From the NCBI RefSeq assembly GCF_001411555.2, contig NC_049901.1, forward strand, positions 35,288,838 through 35,352,837: a DNA stretch of 64,000 nucleotides, read 5' to 3'. Under the pieces are notes generated by a model. That model saw only the letters and a program-made list of their open reading frames with translations. It did not search any database and was not told the origin of the DNA. The stretch is from Juglans regia. Taxonomy: Eukaryota; Streptophyta; Magnoliopsida; Fagales; Juglandaceae. Shown one piece after another: positions 56,431-64,000 of this stretch (position 1 is the first letter of the stretch; each line of letters begins with the position of its first letter). The translations under genes and the position numbers were made by a program.

Positions 56431-59024
56431 TGTAACACCTTGTATTTTAGTGTGTTTTTTTAATTGAATGATTATTTGTTATTAATTTAAAAATTGATTC
56501 TCTTGTTTTAAATTTTTAGATTTTAGTGGGTTTATTTTTATGATTTTTATTAATTTGTGAAAATTAAATTTGACATGTTTCCTTAATATTAATAATTGTT
56601 ATGCATTTAAATTTCTCTTAATTTGAATTAGTTTGTGGGTTTTAAAATTATTGTATTGTTGGATTTATTTATTTTATTTTACTTAGTCACTGTGTTTAAA
56701 TTTATTTTATTTAAAACTGTTCTGTTGAAATAATTTTTCGTTGGAATTTTGTGACCCAAGTTGTGAGTTTTAGACCTCATTTATTTCCCTTCATTTTCCT
56801 TTTTCCACTTTCTTTTTCTCTTTTCTCTTTTTTTCTTCTTTTTTTTTTTCCTTTTCCGGAACTGCTCCCTCCCGCGCGCGACGCCCTCTCCCCGTGCATT
56901 TTCCTTCCTCTCCTAGCCAGCCGCCATGCACCTCCGTCCGACGACACCGCCCAGCCAACGGCCTTCCCCACCCTCCGGCGACCACCTCCCTTCAATCTCA
57001 ACCCCTCTAGCGTCGCCGTTTGCCCCTACGGGCAACACTATGCCGCGGCGTTCCTTGTGCTCGTGCGCAGCTGTTGCGCCACCACCGGCCACCATTTCTT
57101 CACCACTTCATCCTTGACCTCCTAGCAACCTAGTGCACCCATCCTTGGCTCCGATCTGTCACCGGTGAAGCCCCATCTATCTCCATCTCCGATTTGAGCA
57201 TTTGGCCTTAAACCGCCGCCCACGCCGCCACCCACGGCCAACCACCACCACCACTAGCTTCACCGACATCCCTAAGCCCTACCCTAGCAATCTCGGGTCT
57301 TGGTTTGTCACCATTCAAAAGTAGATTTTTGAGACCCGCGGCCACAGTGCTTTTGGCACTGTTTTGTTGCTACGTTACCGCTTCTAGCACCTCCGTGATC
57401 TTTCAAAAATTATATTATAGCATTGTAAGTATTTTCTCAAAGAACTTTTGAGATTTAAATGTATTTTCGCGCTAACTCATATTTACTGTAAAATGGTTGG
57501 TTGTGCTGGACTGGGTCCGAGGAGTAAGGGGGTCGGTTGGATTGGATGATGGAGTTGTTGGTGTCATTGGTTTATACTATGAGATTTGTTGGTTGTTTCG
57601 AGTTTAAATATTGATGTGTTATGTTTGACGTGGATTATGGTGGATATTGGTGATTTTAGGAAGTGATGATATATTTTGGGATTATGAACGTTTTAAGTTT
57701 TGAGAAATTAAAATAGGTTATTTAATAAGCTTAGGCTTAAATATCGGTGATTGAAAACTTACGGAAATTATGTGATTATTTTTATAGGTGATGATTTATA
57801 GTTGACTCGACATTTTTTAGGAAAATTCTGAAAAGCTAAGTTGCCCAGGTAAGCGGGGTTCATATACTAGTTTTGCATAAAAGAAATGAAATGAGGTTGA
57901 CTTTGAAAATATTCATGTTTATTTTTGAAAAGAAATCTAAAAACGACCTCAGATGTTTGTTCTGCATATGCATAAATTCTATAATAGAAAGTATTTTCTG
58001 TCATGACTGGTATAAACATGAGCTAGTTTTGTACTTTCTGTTTCTGAACTATACAAAAAGAGCAAATATGGAAGTCTAAAATTTTTTGCTATGAATAAAT
58101 GAAGATGTTTTGGTGTCTGTTTATTTCGAACATGTGAAATGATCTGAAGCTTTTCAGTATTTTGTTTTGATATGATGTGTCATCTGAAAAACCTTGGCAT
58201 GAAGTTCTGAATCTGTATCTGAGTGTGATCTGTTTCTAATGATGTTTCGTTCTATTTCTGTTAAGGCCCAGCCACGGGTATAATGGTGGTTTATAATTCT
58301 ACCACGGGGTGAAACATGGAATACGGCCCAGCCACGGGTATAATGGTGGTTTATAGCCCTACGACGGGGGTGAAACATGGTATATGGCCCAGCCACGGGT
58401 ATAATGATGGTTTATAACCCTACCATGGGGGTTAAACATGGTATTTGTCCCGATGTGATGCTAAGAGATGATATGATTATAATGTTTCAGTTTGGAAATG
58501 CCAATGGATTTTCTTTTTGGGAACAAGTTTGTTTTTTTGAAAATTTCGCTCCGATGTTTTGTAACAAGTTTTGTTTATGCATTCTGAAAGAAAATTTGTT
58601 GTTTCTACATTCTGAAAGTAAATGTCTTGTTCTGCATACCGAACTTTATAAATGCTCATGTTTACATGCTAGTATATGCTCTCTGCTTACTGAGTTGTTG
58701 ATAACTCACCCCCTTATCTCCACAATATTTTTTAGATATTATGATGGTTCAGCTGAGGATCAAGATTATGAGGCATTGGGTGAGATGATTTAAGTGTAGT
58801 GGTTCAAGCATAGGAAGTTTTTATGAGTATTGTCAAATTTTATTAAGAAATTTTCTTGTGTTGTGATGACTTGGCATTTTGGAAAATTGGTTATATTGAG
58901 AAAATTAGATTGAATCAAATTTTCTAAATGATATTGGGAATTTGGAGTCTATTTTTATATTGTTGGAAGTGAGTTTAAGTGCTAGGAAGTAACTCTCCGA
59001 CCTGTGCGGGACCGGGGCGTTACA
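56431..59024. mobile_element. Solo-LTR-like unit, 2.6 kb
   Basis: Starts TGTAACACCTTGTATTTT and ends GACCGGGGCGTTACA, i.e. TGTAAC...GTTACA inverted ends typical of large plant gypsy LTRs. The flanking 5-mers are GTAAA (56426-56430) and GTAAC (59025-59029). The interior has no pol remains. A GC-rich block at 56860-57380 produces a Pro/Ser-rich frame (56751-57125) that is unlikely to be a gene. A solo LTR is the simplest reading; a non-autonomous element is possible. Confidence 0.65.
58266..58447 (+). repeat. 60-bp tandem repeat, three copies
   Basis: GGCCCAGCCACGGGTATAAT begins at about 58266, 58326 and 58386, giving three 60-61 bp units with few differences inside the solo-LTR-like unit. The copies create a short repetitive reading frame on the minus strand. 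Confidence 0.85.
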
Positions 59025-59600
59025 GTAACTTATTACAAAGAAGTCTTGTCGTGATGATCATGTTCAAAACAAAATTAATACTAAACGAATTCGATTCTTC
59101 AAGAACTTCAAAACATATGATACAGGCATGAACAAATCAATTAGTATGTAAATTTAGCAGAACAAGATAGAAGAGCTACGAATCTTTAAGAGGTATGACA
59201 CGCACAAATTAAGATGTTAAAATATACTTTAAATAACTAAATTTAAGCAATGATCTAACTTGGTAGCAGAGTATTTCCAGCACGAACCCCGAGATTTCTA
59301 ACATATAATAGCAGCAAAGTGATGTTTTTTATAGGGTACTACTAAAACAACCCAAAAGGGGAAAACAAACAACATTAAAACCGTGGCGAGACCATCAGAA
59401 AATCAAATTAAAGATAGAAAAATCAAGAGCAGAATTAGAGATCAGAGGTAGAGAAAGAACCTAGCTTTAGCCTTGCAATATATATATATATATATATATA
59501 TTTCTTTAGCTGCAAAAGGAGCTGAGTTTATGGTAAAACGCCACTGCATTTGAAAAATAATAATTAAACAGAACTTGAACGAACTTTAAGGAAACTATGA
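59025..59600. other. Non-coding DNA, possible intron of a minus-strand gene
   Basis: AT-rich with a (TA)n tract at 59480-59502 and no transposon remains recognised. It continues the sequence left of 56431 across the solo LTR. If the exon at 59.6-59.73 kb is real, this would be intron. Confidence 0.3.
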
Positions 59601-59732
59601 AAATGGTTCAGAGTACAGGTGAAGACAAGAAGGAACGGATGAGCTTATAAATGGAGATTTGATGATCGAGTAACACGGACGTGAAGATAAAAACAAAGCT
59701 GAAGAAGAAGCAAAAGAACAAGCCGCTTCCAT
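59597..59732 (-). CDS. Candidate first coding exon, plastid-transit-like N-terminus
   Basis: Minus strand. ATG at 59732 lies in good context (GTGACAATGGAAG) after a CT-rich-looking leader. It encodes MEAACSFASSSALFLSSRPC followed by YSIIKSPFISSSVPSCLHLY, rich in Ser/Ala with basic residues and almost no acidic ones after position 2. That composition is typical of chloroplast transit peptides. An in-frame TAG follows 45 codons in. A splice donor before it (for example CACCT|GTACTC) is possible but weak. I cannot identify the protein or its next exon; it could also be a chance frame or a decayed gene. Confidence 0.35.
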
Positions 59733-59958
59733 TGTCACAGCTCGGGAAAATTCAGCTCTCTCGTCTATCTCTTCGCTACAGAATCAAAACTTCGGCAGCG
59801 GGGTGAAGATTTGTTTTCCATCAAATCCCTTGCATAGTAAATGAAATGAGCAAATTAGAAACTAAGGTTATCTCAAATTCAAACAAAAAGATTAAGAATT
59901 GATAATCCGAATATGGTTCAAAAAGAAAACCCGTTTCAAAAACAGAATCCAATGTTAC

Positions 59959-60581
59959 TATTGACGTCGTGTTTCGCGGGCCTAGGCGACTCTACTCCGA
60001 CAGTGCCACGATGTGAATTATTTGGAGCCCCCTGCTATGTTCCGATGCGGCTGTATGGTGGCGGTTCGTACGACCAAAGCGGTGAATGAAAAATAAGTGC
60101 AAGAAAAGTAAAAAGAGATGGACACCAAGATTTATATGGTTCGGCAATATGCTTACGTCCACGGAAGTTTGGGGAGGGAAGTCTCCACTATAATATATAT
60201 GTTTACAATCACTCATGGATCCTCATACCTTCATTGTACAAAGAAGATTGGATCTCTTCCTCGAGAGGCTACTGAACTCAGTATCTCTTCATCGATCTCC
60301 TATCTTGTTCTGTTTTCCTCCGTTCATCCTCCCTTTTATGTTGTCTAGGCCTCTCCTTTTATATGTTTGCTTGACCATTTATTGCACATGCTAGCCTGCC
60401 ATGAGATGGCAGGTCTCCCTTGCGTGAACACTTCTCATTCTTCTGTCCCTCTGACATTTACAGCCCTTATATCTCTCTTGTCTCCCTTTTGCCTATTGCT
60501 TGTCCCCTCTTTTTTGTCCCTAGTCATGGCTTTGGTGGGCTGGGCCCAATTCATGGGCTATGGGCATTTTTCACCTTCACA
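59959..60581 (-). repeat. 3' LTR (left) of the non-coding element
   Basis: Plus-strand start TATTGACGTCGTG (TGTTGACGTCGTG in the partner) and end CCTTCACA. TATAAAAGG on the minus strand lies near 60356-60364. The LTRs are clearly homologous but differ at many positions, so the insertion is not very recent. Confidence 0.85.
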
Positions 60582-60730
60582 GAACCTCTCTAATTTTTAG
60601 CACACATGTGGGCTAGAAATTATAAAAGTTTTTCCGTATGAGAATTTTTGCCCTAGGTGGGCACTTTTGAAGCTGAACGGGTTTTCGAACTGATATCCAG
60701 AGTTAATGAGCACGCGTATGCTGCGAGTGG

Positions 60731-61080
60731 GAGATGGACTCGACCACGTAAAGTGCGAGCGTAGAGCTCAAATGGTGCTGGACATGGACTCGCTAGCGTA
60801 AAGCGCGAGAGCGGAGCTCGAATGGTGGGGGAGATGGACTCGACCGTGTAAAGCGCGATTGTGGAGCTCGAATGGTGTGAGATATGTACTCGACTGTGTA
60901 AAGCATGAGCGCGAAGCTCGAATGGTGTGGAAGATGGACTCGATCGTGTACAACGGAAGTGCGGAACTCAAATGGTGCGAGAGATGGACTCGACCGCATA
61001 AAGCATGAGCATGGATCTCGAATGGTGCAGGAGATGGACTCAACCAAGTAAAGTGTGAGCGCGGAGCTCGCGAGAGTCTA
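60731..61080. repeat. 50-bp tandem array, seven units
   Basis: Units start at 60731, 60781, 60831, 60881, 60931, 60981 and 61031 with GAGATGGACTCGACC and end GAGCTCGAATGGTG. The period is exactly 50 bp with base differences between units. It makes overlapping His/Ser-rich frames on the minus strand that are repeat artefacts. Confidence 0.92.
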
Positions 61081-61176
61081 GTGACTCGGTTTTGTTGATG
61101 GAGATTCTATCTCTGAAGGAGATTCTGTTTGATGGTGATTCTATCACTGCCAATGCATCGCAGGCAGTAACTTTGC

Positions 61177-61880
61177 ACGAAGCTCGGCAATTCATTTGGG
61201 ACGTGCATTGTGAATAGCTGTTAGCAGGTCAGAGCTCATGGCCCTGTTCTTGTGCTTTATATTTCATGGATTGACACTTATAGGTTGGCCGAGCCCAATC
61301 GCTTTTCTCCCTCACCAACGCATCGTTTCACATCCTTGCACGAAGCTCAACAAGTCATTGAGACTACGTTCATAATAGCTGTTAGCAGGTCAGAGCTCAT
61401 GGCTCGATTCTTGTGCTTTGATTGGTACTTATAGGTTAGCAGAGCCTGAGGGCCTTGCTCCCTCATTAATGCATCGTCACGCATCCTTGCACGAAGCTCG
61501 ACAAGTCATTGAGACTGCATTGAGAATAGTTGTTAGCAGGTCAGAGCTCATGGCTCGGTTCATGTGCTTTATTCTTCGTGGATTGGCACTTATAGGTTGG
61601 CAAAGCCCAGGGGCCCTACTCCCTCACCAACGCATCTCATGTTGCATGAAGCTCGACAAGTCATTAGGACTTGCGTTGTAAATAGTTGTTAGTAGGTCAG
61701 AGCTCATGGCTATATTCATGTGCTTTATACTTCATGGATTGACACTTATAGGTTGGCAGAGCCCAATGGCCTTGCTCCTTCACCAACACATCATTTCGCA
61801 TCCTTGCACGAAACTCGACAAGTCATTGAGACTACGTTGAGAATAGCTATTAGCAGGTCAGAACTCATGGCTCAGTTCCT
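61177..61880. repeat. ~160-bp tandem array, about 4.4 units
   Basis: Units begin ACGAAGCTCGACAAGTCATT at about 61177, 61340, 61491, 61646 (ATGAAGCTCG) and 61808. Periods are 163, 151, 155 and 162 bp. Each contains AGCAGGTCAGAGCTCATGGC and a CTTATAGGTTGGCAGAGCC phrase. Indels between units explain the varying period. Confidence 0.9.
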
Positions 61881-62109
61881 GTAATTATAATTCGTGGCCG
61901 ATCTAGAAACCGGGCTTGTTTTTGGTAGGTCGGACGATTCTTGACCTTTCGCTCCCGGCGATTCGTTCAAATGATAGAAATAACTTTGTTAGTAGAATCA
62001 ATATTTCACATGAACTTTGAGAGTAACAAACCTGGAATTGTTGTTTAGTCAAGGAGAGTTCGTTCTTGCCTACACAACAATACAGAGTAGAATAGTGCAG
62101 CAAAGCATA

Positions 62110-62240
62110 GCAGAACAGCAGAGCTAAGCAGGAAAATCGAGCCGAATAAGAAAGCTGAGCTAAGAAGAAAAGCCGAACTGAGCAGAAAAATCAATCCGAG
62201 CAGAAAAACCATGCTGAGTAGAAAAATCGTGCTGAGCAGA
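62110..62240. repeat. 18-bp tandem array, about seven units
   Basis: Consensus GAGCTGAGCAGAAAAATC, repeated in register from about 62122 to 62236. On the minus strand it encodes a Leu/Phe/Ser six-residue repeat, which is a consequence of the 18-bp period and not a real membrane protein. Confidence 0.85.
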
Positions 62241-62680
62241 ACATAATGGTGTAGCGTGGTGTAAGTGTGCACTGTCTGAGCCCAACCAATGGCGTTTGAG
62301 TCTCATGCAAATTGTGTTGCCTCCGTGCAATGATGTGTATGCTCGCGGTGATTTTCGAGTAATAGTTTTCCATGAGGGTGAGTTTGAGCAGGTTGTCTAG
62401 TGACCTTCGAGCTGAAGGATCCATGCATGTAGTTGTCTAACTGAGTAGTTCGTGCATATGGTTACCTTGGTCTGGAGGATGCTTCCTTCATTATTCAGAA
62501 TTTATTCTGTGCACCGGAAAATCATCATTCTTCCGCCTTTATTGTATTCTTCTTCTGTGTTATCATAGGTTGTTCGTCAGCTCTTCCTTCCATTGTCTCA
62601 GTTTGTTCTTCTTCACATCACAAGCTCTAAAAGTGTGTTGTTGCCAGCCTACAAACGACACGCTAGTTATGGGATAACAG

Positions 62681-62700
62681 AGTTCCCACAGACGGCATCA
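62681..62700 (-). promoter_or_regulatory. Primer-binding-site-like sequence
   Basis: The minus strand next to the right LTR reads TGATGCCGTCTGTGGGAACT, close to the GGCGCCGTCTGTGGGAAC type found beside the 5' LTR of some plant gypsy elements. This sets the element's orientation. Confidence 0.55.
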
Positions 62701-62701
62701 C

Positions 62702-63309
62702 TGTTGACGTCGTGATTCGCGGGCCTAGGCAACTCTATGCCGACAGTGCCACGATGTGAATTATTTGGAGCCCCTGGCAGTGTTCTGGTGCGGCTATACG
62801 GTGGCGGCTCGTACGTCCATGGTGATGAGTGTAAAATAAGTGCAGGAAAAATAAAGAGAGATGGACACCAAGATTTACGTGATTCGACAATATGCCTACG
62901 TCCACAGGGATTTGGGGAGGGAAGTCTCCACTATAATATATCTATTTACAATCACTCATGGATCCTCATATCTCACTGCACATAAAAGGTTGGAGCTCTT
63001 TCTCATTATATTTCCAATGATTCCCCATTGATCAGTGTTCATCCGTTCATCCTCCCTTTTATGTTGTATGGGCCTCTCCGTTTATATGTTTTCCTTACCA
63101 TTTATTGCACATGCCATCCTGCCATGATATGGTAGGTCTCCCTTGCATGAACACTTCTCCTTCTTCTTCTGACCTTCTGACATTTATAGCCCTTATATCT
63201 CTCTTGTCTCTCTGTTGCCTCTTCCTTGTCCCTCCACTTTTTTGTCCCTAATGATGGCTTTGGTGGGCTGGGCCCAATTCATGGGCTATGGGTATCTTTC
63301 CCCTTCACA
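62702..63309 (-). repeat. 5' LTR (right) of the non-coding element
   Basis: Starts TGTTGACGTCGTGATTCGCG and ends CCCCTTCACA on the plus strand, followed by GTTAC. Shares with the left LTR the block GGCAATATGC.TACGTCCAC and the CATGGATCCTCAT segment. Confidence 0.85.
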
Positions 63310-64000
63310 GTTACAAATCTAGCTAATAGATTAAAAATAGATTTTATCCAACAGTGTGAGAGAAATCAAAACAAAAGTATATTCCACGTAAAAATTACAA
63401 ATAAAAAAAGTAAGAAAAGAGATGGGTTGATAAATAACTAAAAAGGGAATCGGGCTACCTATGCGCTGTTGAAGAGTTAAAATAGTTTTGGGGGAAATCT
63501 GTTGTGGTTGTTCTTGAGAGTTATAATGAGAAATGAGAGTTATAGCAAGAAATGCCTCCAGAGTTGGACAACATCGGAGATATATATGTAGGAACATTTG
63601 TTTTAAAATATTTCAAATTTATTTCGAATGTTTGATGGATATGAAATCCAAACTAAGTATATATCTTAAATGCTTTTTAAGTTTAGGAAAATGCTACTTT
63701 GACACCTCATATATTTTATTTTATTAATATTTTCTTTACTTAAGAGTTAAGGAAGTAACTATTAGTATATTACTATTTTTTTAATATTTTTAAAAAATGT
63801 TTTAAAAGGATAAAAAAAAATATGAATAAAAAAATTTGAAAAAAATGGGAAGATAAATTTGTGCTAGGCGGCACGCCCAACAGTCAATGTTGGGCGGTAG
63901 CCTAGCACTACTCAAAAGTTTAAGGATTTCTTACATGAGCGAAAGATCTTATAACCTTTTTTTTAAGAAGATAGATGATACTCCAATTTTATTTATAGTC
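63310..64000. other. Non-coding right flank
   Basis: AT-rich. It resumes the sequence interrupted by the LTR element, so it would be the upstream region of the candidate exon at 59.6-59.73 kb. The minus-strand frame at 63331-63597 has no recognised domain. T- and A-rich stretches lie at 63770-63845. Confidence 0.4.
63861..63908. repeat. Strong hairpin, possible foldback element core
   Basis: GTGCTAGGC...GCCCAACA on the left pairs with TGTTGGGC...GCCTAGCAC on the right around an 8-nt centre, with unpaired GGCAC and GGTA bulges between the two stem parts. Nothing nearby suggests a gene terminator. A miniature foldback transposon is more likely. Confidence 0.65.

Larger units (their letters stand above)
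59959..63309 (-). mobile_element. Non-coding LTR retrotransposon with tandem arrays
   Basis: Two direct LTRs (59959-60581 and 62702-63309) bound a 2.1-kb interior. The element is flanked on both sides by GTTAC (59954-59958 and 63310-63314), a perfect 5-bp target duplication. The minus orientation is inferred from a primer-site-like TGATGCCGTCTGTGGGAACT next to the right LTR and from a CATATAAAAGG promoter motif in the LTRs. No gag or pol was found. The interior holds 50-bp, ~160-bp and 18-bp tandem arrays. It is a non-autonomous (LARD-like) member, probably of a gypsy family, which is inference. Confidence 0.85.

Noticed and set aside
56751..57125. 124-residue plus-strand frame with a hydrophobic start, possible secreted protein
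   Set aside because: Falls in the GC-rich core of a solo-LTR-like unit; all strands there are open by composition.
58266..58447. CRISPR-like array
   Set aside because: Three adjacent units without unique spacers in a plant genome; a simple tandem repeat.
60768..61047. His/Ser-rich minus-strand frames as a repeat protein
   Set aside because: A direct product of the 50-bp tandem array; two frames are open at once.

Overview
This is a plant nuclear window with no intact single-copy gene. It is AT-rich, full of (TA)n tracts, and packed with decayed plant transposons. The reverse transcriptases are plant Ty1/copia, Ty3/gypsy and RNase H-bearing L1-type LINE. There are BED-finger hAT transposases, a CACTA-like miniature element and a plant pararetrovirus relic. 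Several short elements with GTTTGGATA / GATGAGATGAGAT ends are of a kind I associate with Fagales (walnut and hickory relatives); that placement is inference. No bacterial or organellar block, CRISPR array, rRNA or tRNA was seen.

Layout: 1-8.8 kb is non-coding with duplicated AT-rich units, a foldback and MITE-like repeats. 8.8-14.8 kb is a degenerate Ty1/copia element (minus) with both LTRs. 15.05-15.8 kb is a 3' LINE fragment. 15.83-31.16 kb is one hAT transposon (imperfect terminal inverted repeats, 8-bp near-identical target duplication, transposase relic at 16.5-18.5 kb). It was split by a minus-strand LINE (LINE-2), which was itself split by a plus-strand LINE (LINE-1, about 18.96-24.78 kb) and by the 3' end of a third LINE (27.9-28.15 kb). 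LINE-1 is the best preserved coding element: ORF1 and ORF2 overlap in an ATGA, and ORF2 has one in-frame TGA and has lost the codons for the RT catalytic YADD box. LINE-2 carries YADN instead.

31.2-33.3 kb holds unassigned DNA and a CACTA-like miniature element. 33.3-40.6 kb is a Ty3/gypsy relic (minus) with a second copia fragment inside it. 42.9-47.2 kb holds fragments: a copia gag start, a hAT 5' end, a LINE 3' end and a BED-type hAT N-terminus. 47.2-56.3 kb is a third copia relic whose leader is interrupted at about 50.13 kb by an endogenous pararetrovirus (Caulimoviridae, florendovirus-like) with capsid, protease, RT and RNase H remains, a second ORF of unknown function, and a promoter/poly(A) region. 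It is broken by several stops and frameshifts.

56.43-59.02 kb is a 2.6-kb solo-LTR-like unit. 59.6-59.73 kb (minus) may be the first coding exon of a host gene with a plastid-transit-like N-terminus. About 225 bp upstream of its ATG sits a 3.35-kb LTR element (59,959-63,309) with a perfect GTTAC target duplication, no coding capacity and three different tandem arrays inside it. The last 0.7 kb is AT-rich with a strong hairpin at 63,861-63,908. The genes here do not form a pathway; the window mainly records successive insertions, and their order can be read from the nesting.
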